Made by a program: the position numbers and the translations under genes. Below, piece by piece: positions 54,285-60,547 of a stretch of DNA of 64,000 nucleotides (position 1 is the stretch's first letter; each line of letters starts with the position of its first letter). Location: contig NZ_SLXQ01000001.1 of assembly GCF_004340875.1 (NCBI RefSeq), positions 1,426,001-1,490,000 on the forward strand, given 5' to 3'. Source of the stretch: Tamaricihabitans halophyticus (GTDB lineage Bacteria; Actinomycetota; Actinomycetes; Mycobacteriales; Pseudonocardiaceae). Below the pieces are notes generated by a model. It had not been told where the DNA came from. It was given only the letters and a program-made list of their open reading frames with translations, and did not search any database.

Positions 54285-54920
54285 ATGGTGGGTAAGCGAC
54301 TCAGTAGAACGGCGCGGCGGGAGCTGATCCTGGACGCGGCAGCCGAGGCCTTCGGCGGTGCCGGCTATGCGGGAACGGGCATGCGCGACGTTGCCGCGCG
54401 CGCCGGGGTGAGTGCTCCAGTGCTCTACGACCACTTTCCTACCAAGGCTGAGCTGTACGCGGTGTTGCTGGATCGGCAGGTCAACGCACTGATCGAGGAT
54501 TGGGCACCGCCGCCGCGGCAGCTGGACACGTTCGAACTGTTTCGCGGCACGGTTGACGCGATTTTCTCCTGGATCGAGCGCAACGAGGCGGCCTGGCGAA
54601 TGATCTTCGGCGAGGCACCCAGCGAGCAGGTCGTAGCCGAGGCGCACCGGCGCGGGCAGGAACGAGCTACGCGGCAGCTCGCTGGCCTGTTCCGCCAGGT
54701 GCCGCACCTCGCGCTTTCCGTCGACCTGGACCGCGACCGTGCGGACGAGGTGCTCGCCGAAGCCGCGAAGAGCGCGCTGAACGCGATCGCCACCTGGTGG
54801 TGGCGAAACCGGGATATCCCGCGAGTGCACGTCGTGGCGATCACCGCCGATCTGCTGTGGCGTGGCTTACGGGAACTGACCGACAGCGAGTTGACTGACA
54901 GTAAAGGGAAACCGGGATGA
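54285..54920 (+). CDS. TetR-family regulator
   Basis: Ligand-responsive repressor (211 aa). The N-terminal HTH is complete (RRELILDAAAEAFGGAGYAG, TGMRDVAARAGVSAPVLYDHF). The C-terminal helical ligand domain has WWWRNRDIPRVHVVAITADL. The 42-bp palindrome directly upstream is the likely autoregulatory operator. ATG at 54285. It overlaps the SnoaL-like gene as ATGA, so the pair is co-expressed. Confidence 0.93.
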   Translation: MVGKRLSRTARRELILDAAAEAFGGAGYAGTGMRDVAARAGVSAPVLYDHFPTKAELYAVLLDRQVNALIEDWAPPPRQLDTFELFRGTVDAIFSWIERNEAAWRMIFGEAPSEQVVAEAHRRGQERATRQLAGLFRQVPHLALSVDLDRDRADEVLAEAAKSALNAIATWWWRNRDIPRVHVVAITADLLWRGLRELTDSELTDSKGKPG

Positions 54921-55423
54921 GCACACTGGCTGCAGCCGAAGCGACGACTGAGCGGTACCGGCGGGCGGGCGAAAGCGGTGATGTCGACTTGGCGATGAGC
55001 TCCTTCGCGGCGGAGGCAGTGCTGCGCTCACCGCTGACCGATCGGGTTACCTTCACTGGGCACACCGAGATCCGCGCCTTGCTCGAGGTCGCCTACGCGA
55101 AGCTGCGGAAGATCAGCTTCCATACCGATATCGGAGACGAACGCACCAGGACATTGGTACACACCGCGCGGATCGGCCGTAACGCGGTCGAGGAAGTGAC
55201 GCTGGTCCGCCTTGACGAGCAGGGCAAGATCGCCGAGGCGACCCTGTTCGTCCGGACGCTACCCGGGCTGGTTGGCGTGCTGGACGGGCTGGGGCCGGAG
55301 ATCGCGCGCCGCAACGGCCGGGGCGCGGTCGCCAAGTTGCTGTCCGTGGCAAGTAAACCGCTGCTTGGCATGGTGCGCGGCGGCGACCGGTTTGGCGTGC
55401 CACTGGTGCTCCCGAAGCGCTGA
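54917..55423 (+). CDS. SnoaL/NTF2-like protein
   Basis: Nuclear-transport-factor-2-fold protein (168 aa). It starts ATTERYRRAGESGDVDLAMSSF and has the cone-shaped fold pattern (VLRSPLTDRVTFTGHTEIRA ... VEEVTLVRLDEQGKIAEATLFVR). A C-terminal extension of 40 residues contains VAKLLSVASKPLLGMVRGGD. NTF2-like proteins can be isomerases, hydrolases or ligand binders; no catalytic dyad is clear. Translation is coupled to TetR, so it probably acts on or binds the inducer pathway. Confidence 0.82.
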   Translation: MSTLAAAEATTERYRRAGESGDVDLAMSSFAAEAVLRSPLTDRVTFTGHTEIRALLEVAYAKLRKISFHTDIGDERTRTLVHTARIGRNAVEEVTLVRLDEQGKIAEATLFVRTLPGLVGVLDGLGPEIARRNGRGAVAKLLSVASKPLLGMVRGGDRFGVPLVLPKR

Positions 55424-55470
55424 GTCACCCAACCGCAAGATCCCTAAAGATTGCGGTCAGGCGGCCCGGT
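55424..55470 (+). repeat. 47-bp direct repeat, left copy, including dispersed repeat copy E
   Basis: Begins one base after the SnoaL-like stop. The core 55433-55456 is CCGCAAGATCCCTAAAGATT then GCGG; the flanks are GTCACCCAA and TCAGGCGGCCCGGT. It matches 57839-57885 at 45 of 47 positions in the same orientation. Confidence 0.9.
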
Positions 55471-55509
55471 CAGTCCGGCCTGCTCGCTAACGGCGAAGAA
55501 CGCGAACCA

Positions 55510-55710
55510 TCATTCTGCGGCTGAGCTGAGTGCGGCTATCAGCTCTTCTACCTGCTGCCTGGTGAGCACCGCTGTCGTGTCCAGCACGGCATGAAAGAGC
55601 AGCTGCACGTCTCCGCCTACTCGGCGAACCAACACCGTGCACGCTCCGCCGCCTGCCTGAAACGGGAGTTGTGCCACCAGCGCATGCCGAAAGGTCTCAT
55701 CACTGGCCAC
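55510..55710 (-). CDS. Small protein of XRE/DUF6879 cluster, gene 5
   Basis: A 66-residue protein: DETFRHALVAQLPFQAGGGA, CTVLVRRVGGDVQLLFHAVL and a terminal helix VEELIAALSSAAE. It looks like a small alpha/beta fold. GTG at 55710 overlaps the stop of the 84-residue gene by 11 bases, so the two are coupled. No family recognised. Confidence 0.6.
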   Translation of the reverse strand: MASDETFRHALVAQLPFQAGGGACTVLVRRVGGDVQLLFHAVLDTTAVLTRQQVEELIAALSSAAE

Positions 55711-55954
55711 CGAACGACCCCCGTGCGAGGGAATCGCCCTGGTCGATAAACCGCGCCAGCTCGTCGGCACCATCGCGAATCTCCCGCATCAACCGTACGA
55801 ACTCCGGCCACCGAGCCGGATCAGCCGGCGGCGCAATCGCCAGGCTGTCCGGATGCAGATAGATCACCAACCCAGCTGAATTCGAAGCCATTCCCAGCAC
55901 CCGCATACCTGCCACCGCATCTGGCCCCGGGCGCCACGTAGCGTTGAAGCTCAT
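55700..55954 (-). CDS. Small protein of XRE/DUF6879 cluster, gene 4
   Basis: An 84-residue protein: SFNATWRPGPDAVAGMRVLG, GLVIYLHPDSLAIAPPA, and a helical end (EFVRLMREIRDGADELARFI). ATG at 55954 has AAGGAAAT upstream. One CTCGAATATTC motif (56067-56077) lies in its promoter region, shared with the operon that encodes the XRE regulator. No named family recognised. Confidence 0.65.
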   Translation of the reverse strand: MSFNATWRPGPDAVAGMRVLGMASNSAGLVIYLHPDSLAIAPPADPARWPEFVRLMREIRDGADELARFIDQGDSLARGSFGGQ

Positions 55955-56066
55955 CGAGATTTCCTTGTCTGCTAACGATGGTCCCGGATTACATTCCGGA
56001 GGTTCACCTGCGGACCGGACTTGCCAGGAGCTTATGCGGGCAGAGTCACGCTTGGCGAGGAATGTT

Positions 56067-56077
56067 CTCGAATATTC
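56067..56077. promoter_or_regulatory. CTCGAATATTC motif upstream of genes 4-5
   Basis: An 11-base match to the arm of the inverted repeat at 57742-57767, placed in the 156-base gap between the XRE gene and gene 4. It may be the second operator of the same regulator. Confidence 0.6.
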
Positions 56078-56110
56078 GGCAACTCGTCGCGAAATTCTTG
56101 AGGCGAGAAT

Positions 56111-56998
56111 TTATTCGCCTTCGGCTGAAATTTCGGCGGCAAGTTCGTCGGCTACCTGTGTGATTATTGACCGCGCGGCCCTGTCGTAGCTCGCCATAGT
56201 CGCGAACTGCTCGAAAACTCTGCCATATAGCGCTACCTCCGGAGCTTGGACAAGATTCAGCTCAGCGGAAAAGGTCTCGACCAGCACTTGCTCGTTGTCG
56301 CGTAGCCAGAACCCATGCCAGGGACCAATCGTGTAGCTGGTACCTGCGTTGATGATTCCGATTCGAACGTTGGGAAGCGTCGATAGCGACATGAGGCGGT
56401 CGAGTTGAGGAAGCATGGCATTCGGGCTGCACAGTCGCAATCGGAGCGCCGATTCAGTGATTACAAAATGGAACCGCTTGCTTTCTCGATAAAGCAATTC
56501 TTGTCGGCTCAGGCGAGCGCGTACCGCCTCGTCGATGTCGTTGCTTGCGCCGTGGAGGATGACGCCTTGTGCAAGGCGTGCCTTCGCGTACTCAGCCGTT
56601 TGCAGTAAGCCGGGAATGACGGTCGACTCAAACACGCGGAAGAGTCGTGTCTTTGCATCGAGCTCGGACAGTTTTCGCTGGTGGGGCTGTAGTCCCACGG
56701 TGAGAACGCGTTGCCACTCCGCATGCTGAGCCTCGAGGGTTTCGAGTGCGGTCAGGAGCTCGTCGGTTTGTGAATCACGCCCCGTAGTCCGAGTCCATGC
56801 CCGTATGTCATCCGCGCTTGGTGTCTGGCGGGCCGTTTCCAGTTTGGACACCTTGGACTGAGGCCAGGACAGTGACTCCGCTAGCTGCGTACCGGTCAAC
56901 CCAGCTTGTAGGCGTAGCTCACGGAGTCGCCTGCCCAGGGTGGTGCGCGCCTCATGGACGTTAGCCGCGCCCGTGGTGTTCCTCGGTGGCAAAGTCAT
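56111..56998 (-). CDS. XRE-family regulator with DUF5753 domain, cluster gene 3
   Basis: Helix-turn-helix regulator (295 aa). The HTH is at about 20-75 (LRLQAGLTGTQLAESLSWPQ, SKVSKLETARQ). DUF5753 follows with VIPGLLQTAEYAKARLAQGV, the RLSRQELLYRES helix and SYTIGPWHGFWLRD. ATG at 56998 overlaps the DUF6879 gene by 38 bases. Unlike the other two XRE regulators in the window, no DUF397 partner is beside it; its partners are DUF6879 and a 76-residue protein. Base composition is visibly lower in GC than the neighbouring genes. Confidence 0.9.
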   Translation of the reverse strand: MTLPPRNTTGAANVHEARTTLGRRLRELRLQAGLTGTQLAESLSWPQSKVSKLETARQTPSADDIRAWTRTTGRDSQTDELLTALETLEAQHAEWQRVLTVGLQPHQRKLSELDAKTRLFRVFESTVIPGLLQTAEYAKARLAQGVILHGASNDIDEAVRARLSRQELLYRESKRFHFVITESALRLRLCSPNAMLPQLDRLMSLSTLPNVRIGIINAGTSYTIGPWHGFWLRDNEQVLVETFSAELNLVQAPEVALYGRVFEQFATMASYDRAARSIITQVADELAAEISAEGE

Positions 56999-57503
56999 CC
57001 CGTCTTACGGCGTGATGCCACGCGGCGTCCCGCCAATAGTTGTGTCGCACAACCTCGGTATTGCTCTCCACGATTTCACCACCCAGAAAACGGTCGTCAT
57101 CGTCAAAGCGCATCCGCAGCAACCTGTGCGAATCAAACAACCAATAGTCGTGATTAGGTAGTCCCGTTGACTGTGCTTGTTCTTGGGTTAAGTAGCGAAT
57201 ATCCTCACCTGCCGCGATGTTGTGCTGGGCTATAACATAGCTCCATCTGTTGTAATCGCTGAGCGGTGTACTTACTATCCGTACCCGTGCAAACTGGCGC
57301 CCTTCACTAGCTGCCTTTCGTACCATCGACAGCCAGTCCTGCATCCATCCTAGCTCGTACGGCTCGCCAGCTAGAAACCTCTCATACGACTCACGCTCGT
57401 ATGGTGGCGCGTAGGTTGTCCTGACTTCCAATCGAAAAGCCGTGTGCTCGAAGGTTCGGAAAAGCTGTCCAAACTCCGGGCCGGGTTCGATGAACTGGTT
57501 CAG
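56961..57503 (-). CDS. DUF6879 protein, probable CTG start
   Basis: A 180-residue protein matching DUF6879: FGQLFRTFEHTAFRLEVRTT, WLSMVRKAASEGRQFARVRI, VSTPLSDYNRWSYVIAQHN, and NHDYWLFDSHRLLRMRFDDD. These proteins are encoded beside XRE regulators in many actinomycetes; function unknown. No ATG, GTG or TTG fits the expected start. A CTG at 57503 sits six bases after GGAGGG and overlaps the upstream stop as CTGA, so I take CTG as the start. Confidence 0.83.
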   Translation of the reverse strand: MNQFIEPGPEFGQLFRTFEHTAFRLEVRTTYAPPYERESYERFLAGEPYELGWMQDWLSMVRKAASEGRQFARVRIVSTPLSDYNRWSYVIAQHNIAAGEDIRYLTQEQAQSTGLPNHDYWLFDSHRLLRMRFDDDDRFLGGEIVESNTEVVRHNYWRDAAWHHAVRRDDFATEEHHGRG

Positions 57504-57730
57504 TGTTCGCCCTCCTGGTACCTGCGTACGTAGAACATTAGAACTTCTTCCGGAACTTCGACGATGGCCTCTCCCTCGGGGATAGGTCCTACGTCGGCGA
57601 GTACTTCCGGGTCCGTAACGATCCATCCTTGCGTTATGTAGGTCTTCCGCTCCATGCGATCTGTCGCGAAGAGCGTCGGCGAGTCACCCACGTTGGACTC
57701 CGGGTCTTTGCCCAGGAACCGAGCACGCAT
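57500..57730 (-). CDS. Small conserved protein, cluster gene 1
   Basis: A 76-residue protein: MRARFLGKDPESNVGDSPTL, YITQGWIVTDPEVLADVGPI, and EAIVEVPEEVLMFYVRRY. It is of the type found before DUF6879/XRE genes in actinomycetes. ATG at 57730 has AGGAGA upstream. The promoter region holds a 10-bp-arm inverted repeat (57742-57767). It is the first gene of the three-gene operon with DUF6879 and XRE. Confidence 0.7.
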   Translation of the reverse strand: MRARFLGKDPESNVGDSPTLFATDRMERKTYITQGWIVTDPEVLADVGPIPEGEAIVEVPEEVLMFYVRRYQEGEH

Positions 57731-57741
57731 CGTATCTCCTG

Positions 57742-57767
57742 AATATTCGAGGCTATTCTCGAATATT
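57742..57767. promoter_or_regulatory. Inverted repeat AATATTCGAG-N6-CTCGAATATT
   Basis: Perfect 10-bp arms with a 6-base spacer, 12-37 bases upstream of cluster gene 1. The arm recurs at 56067-56077. It is the probable operator of the cluster XRE regulator. Confidence 0.8.
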
Positions 57768-57838
57768 GGCGGACGACGTCCAGCGAGTCAACAGGCACGT
57801 CTGGGTGAGGGGGTACGCGAAGCGACCGGTTACGCCGT

Positions 57839-57885
57839 GTCACTCAACCGCAAGATCCTTAAAGATTGCGGTCAGGCGGCCCGGT
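57839..57885 (+). repeat. 47-bp direct repeat, right copy, including dispersed repeat copy F
   Basis: Differs from 55424-55470 at two positions only (T for C at 57844 and 57860). The core 57848-57871 is CCGCAAGATCCTTAAAGATT then GCGG. It overlaps the last codons and stop of the minus-strand hydrolase gene. The two copies flank the five-gene XRE/DUF6879 cluster. Confidence 0.9.
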
Positions 57886-58759
57886 GTAGCAACTCGCGGA
57901 GCTCGGCGATGACGGTCTTCGGGTGCTCCAGTGGCAGTTGATGAGTGGCCTGCTCCGCGATAACCACGCGTCCCTGCGGAGACAAGTCAGCCAGCCACTG
58001 GTGGCTCGCGTCGAGGTGTGCCCGGTACTTCTCCGGCATCCGCGCCGGCCGCGATCCAGCGGTGAGCACGGTGGTTGGCACATCGGGCAGCCGAACCTCC
58101 GGGTCGGCGAAAGCCTCGTGTACTTCGGTGATCTGCTGGTCGAGCCGGGTGATGGTGCCGGCGAGCTGCCGGATCTTGGCCGGACTGTTCACGAACTCGA
58201 GCGCCTGCCGTAGCCCTTCCTCGGTCGCTTGCGCACCGGCAAACCTGCGGGCGATCGCCCTGCCCAGCCGGGAGCGGAACATGCCGGTGGCCGCACCGGC
58301 CGCGAGCAAATGCAACGGCGTAGCGCTGAGCTGCTGAAGTGCACGAACGACCGCGGTCGGCGCCGGCGACGGCTTGGCCGGCGTTGGATCGATGAACAGC
58401 AGCCCAGCCACGTCCTGTGGATAGCGCGCCGCGTAAAGCTGCACCACCAAGGCGCCGTGCGACCAGCCGACGAATACCGCGGGTAGCTCGAGCTCGGCGG
58501 CGCGCACCATCCGATGTAGGTCCTCAGCCATCTCACCAACGGTGCGCGCGCGTGGCCCATCGGAGCGGCCGATGCCGGCACGGTCGTAGGCCACCGCGGT
58601 GGCGAACTCGCCAATCCCGGCCTCGAGGTGTTCACCCCAACCACCGATGCCCTCGCCGGTCCCGCCGCAGTCCAGGACCACGCTCGGCCCGCTACCAGTG
58701 ATCTTGGTGCACAGCCGCCGCTCGCCGAGCGCGACCCAGGTGTGTTCGACGTTCCGCAT
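57872..58759 (-). CDS. Alpha/beta hydrolase (serine nucleophile)
   Basis: Alpha/beta-fold hydrolase (295 aa). The nucleophile elbow is VGWSHGALVVQL with Ser near 99. The oxyanion region is VVLDCGGTGEG. Asp may be in PDVPTTVLTAGS and His is in EQATHQLPLEHP. ATG at 58759. Two 16-bp GTCAA(C/T)...GGTTGAC inverted repeats (58763-58805) lie directly upstream, between it and an XRE gene on the same strand. Substrate unknown. The 3' end lies in the 47-bp repeat. Confidence 0.87.
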   Translation of the reverse strand: MRNVEHTWVALGERRLCTKITGSGPSVVLDCGGTGEGIGGWGEHLEAGIGEFATAVAYDRAGIGRSDGPRARTVGEMAEDLHRMVRAAELELPAVFVGWSHGALVVQLYAARYPQDVAGLLFIDPTPAKPSPAPTAVVRALQQLSATPLHLLAAGAATGMFRSRLGRAIARRFAGAQATEEGLRQALEFVNSPAKIRQLAGTITRLDQQITEVHEAFADPEVRLPDVPTTVLTAGSRPARMPEKYRAHLDASHQWLADLSPQGRVVIAEQATHQLPLEHPKTVIAELRELLHRAA

Positions 58760-58762
58760 ATC

Positions 58763-58805
58763 GTCAACTTAGGTTGACGCTACGAGATTGTCAATCTTGG
58801 TTGAC
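58763..58805. promoter_or_regulatory. Two GTCAA-GGTTGAC operators before the hydrolase
   Basis: GTCAACTTAGGTTGAC (58763-58778) and GTCAATCTTGGTTGAC (58790-58805), 27 bases apart start to start, just upstream of the hydrolase ATG. The arms GTCAA(C/T) and GGTTGAC are shared. The binding regulator is not encoded nearby for certain; the XRE upstream has different sites in its own promoter. Confidence 0.8.
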
Positions 58806-58807
58806 GG

Positions 58808-59074
58808 CTACGAGGCTGCTTCTAGTGCGGCGCTGTCTCGCCACGCGGCGGCCAGCTCGACGAGTGGCAGGTCGAGCGCATCGCTGAGGCCGACGATGGT
58901 GCCGAACGCGGGCGTGCTCAACCGGCCAGTTTCGATCTTGCGCAGCGTCTCTGGCGAGATTTCCGCGCTCCGTGCGACCTCGCCGAGTTCACGATCCCCG
59001 CGTGCCCGCCTGAGCAGTGCGCCGAGGCGCTTGCCTGCATCGATCTGTTCCGGGGTAAGCGGGAGGCGCACCAT
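58808..59074 (-). CDS. Small XRE-family regulator
   Basis: An 88-residue single-domain helix-turn-helix protein: KRLGALLRRARGDRELGEVA, RSAEISPETLRKIETGRLST, and AFGTIVGLSDALDLPL. I chose ATG 59074, which lies 18 bases after the palindrome 59092-59105; an upstream GTG at 59110 would place the operator inside the gene. It is divergent from map, and the intergenic gap holds two GGTATT palindromes, so it probably represses both. Confidence 0.85.
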   Translation of the reverse strand: MVRLPLTPEQIDAGKRLGALLRRARGDRELGEVARSAEISPETLRKIETGRLSTPAFGTIVGLSDALDLPLVELAAAWRDSAALEAAS

Positions 59075-59091
59075 GCGACTAGGGTACGTCT

Positions 59092-59135
59092 GGTATTTCA
59101 ATACCGCCACCTGTTAGTGTTGGTATTATTATACC
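59092..59135. promoter_or_regulatory. Two GGTATT-type palindromes between XRE and map
   Basis: GGTATTTCAATACC (59092-59105) and GGTATTATTATACC (59122-59135), each a 14-bp palindrome, 30 bases apart start to start, in the divergent XRE/map promoter region. Confidence 0.85.
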
Positions 59136-59156
59136 GTCGCCGATAGGAGCACTGGA

Positions 59157-59933
59157 TTGATCGAGTTGAAGACCCCGGCCGAGATCGACAAGATGGCCGT
59201 GACCGGCGAATTCGTCGCCGAGGTGCTGACCGAACTACGTGGGATCGCCGACATCGGCGTGAACCTGCTCGATCTGGAACACCAGGCGCGCCGCCGGATT
59301 CGCGAGCGCGGCGCGCAGTCCTGCTACTGGGACTACGCCCCATCCTTCGGCAATGGCCCGTTTCGCAACGTCATCTGCCTTTCCGTGAACGACGCGGTAC
59401 TGCACGGCCTGCCACATGACTACGTGCTCCGCGACGGCGACGTGCTCAGCATGGATTTTGCCGTCAGCATCGACGGCTGGGTCGCTGACTCGGCAACCAC
59501 TGTCATCGTTGGCACACCCGACCCGGAGGACACCCGCATCGTGCGGGCCACCGAGGAAGCCCTCGAAGCGGCGATCTCCACCGCGCTCGCCGGCAACCGG
59601 CTCGGTGATATCTCCGCCGCGATCGAAGCGGTGGCCACCGCGCACGGCTACCCGGTGAACACCGAATTCGGCGGGCACGGCCTCGGTCGCACAATGCACG
59701 AAGATCCGCACGTGTCCAACAGGGGCCGCGCGGGGCGAGGCCAGAAACTACGACCGGGGCTGACCCTCGCGCTGGAACCCTGGTTCGCCCGCACCACCAA
59801 CCGCGTGATCACCGACGAGGACGGCTGGACCATTCGTTCCGCGGATGGGTGTCAAACGGCTCATTCGGAGCACACGGTGGCCATCACCGAGCAGGGAGTA
59901 CGGGTGCTCACCAGGCGCGCGGGCGAAGGCTAG
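59157..59933 (+). CDS. map: Methionine aminopeptidase, type I
   Basis: Metal-dependent removal of N-terminal Met from new proteins (258 aa). The five metal ligands are visible: Asp in SMDFAVSIDGWVADSATT (two), His in GHGLGRTMHEDP, Glu in LEPWFA and Glu in SEHTVAIT. TTG at 59157 follows TAGGAGCACTGGA. This is not a conserved housekeeping position and the promoter carries two palindromes, so it is probably an additional, regulated copy; a main map gene would be expected near secY elsewhere. Confidence 0.92.
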   Translation: MIELKTPAEIDKMAVTGEFVAEVLTELRGIADIGVNLLDLEHQARRRIRERGAQSCYWDYAPSFGNGPFRNVICLSVNDAVLHGLPHDYVLRDGDVLSMDFAVSIDGWVADSATTVIVGTPDPEDTRIVRATEEALEAAISTALAGNRLGDISAAIEAVATAHGYPVNTEFGGHGLGRTMHEDPHVSNRGRAGRGQKLRPGLTLALEPWFARTTNRVITDEDGWTIRSADGCQTAHSEHTVAITEQGVRVLTRRAGEG

Positions 59934-60547
59934 GCAGGCGCCGCGATGGTGAATCCAACCTGGCGCAGCAGCCGACCGAGATAGTCGCTGATCTCCGCCG
60001 CGGACCTCGGCTCCGGATTCATCAACAGGTTGTGGATAACTGCCCCTGCGAGCATGTCCAGCAGCACGTCGATATCGGCGTCCGGATCAAGTACGCCATG
60101 CGCCTGCGCACTCAGCATCGTCTCCCGCGCGCGTTGCCTGCGCGGCAGCACGTGGTGCTCCCAGTACGCGGCGAGTAGCGCCGGATGGCTAGGCCCCGCG
60201 CCGATCAACCGCGCGGAAAGCAGCCGGAACCGGGAGTCGGCAAGCACCTCGCCCCAGTAGGGCAGCAGCTCCGCGATCGTCAGCGGCAGCTCGCTCGCCG
60301 GCCGCCCGGTCGAGGTGGCATCCGGGATCTCCGCCCGCGCCGCCTCGATCGCCTCGGCGAGCAGCTCCTCCTTCGTCGACCACCGGCGGTACACGGTCAT
60401 CTTCGCCACGCCCGCGCGCCGGGCGATGTTTTCCATACTGGCGCGTTCGATGCCCTGCTCGATCAGTTGCTCCATCGCGGCCAGCAGGATCTTGGCGTCC
60501 GCGGCCGGGTTTCGCGGTCGACCCGGCCCGGTACGGCTACTGGCCAT
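59930..60547 (-). CDS. TetR-family regulator
   Basis: Repressor (205 aa). HTH is GIERASMENIARRAGVAKMT VYRRW, and the C-terminal domain has DVLLDMLAGAVIHNLLMNPE. ATG at 60547 has GAGGAG and overlaps the flavin monooxygenase stop by 11 bases, so it is co-transcribed with it. A 20-bp inverted repeat (62080-62099) upstream of the monooxygenase is the probable operator. Its stop overlaps the end of map. Confidence 0.9.
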   Translation of the reverse strand: MASSRTGPGRPRNPAADAKILLAAMEQLIEQGIERASMENIARRAGVAKMTVYRRWSTKEELLAEAIEAARAEIPDATSTGRPASELPLTIAELLPYWGEVLADSRFRLLSARLIGAGPSHPALLAAYWEHHVLPRRQRARETMLSAQAHGVLDPDADIDVLLDMLAGAVIHNLLMNPEPRSAAEISDYLGRLLRQVGFTIAAPA

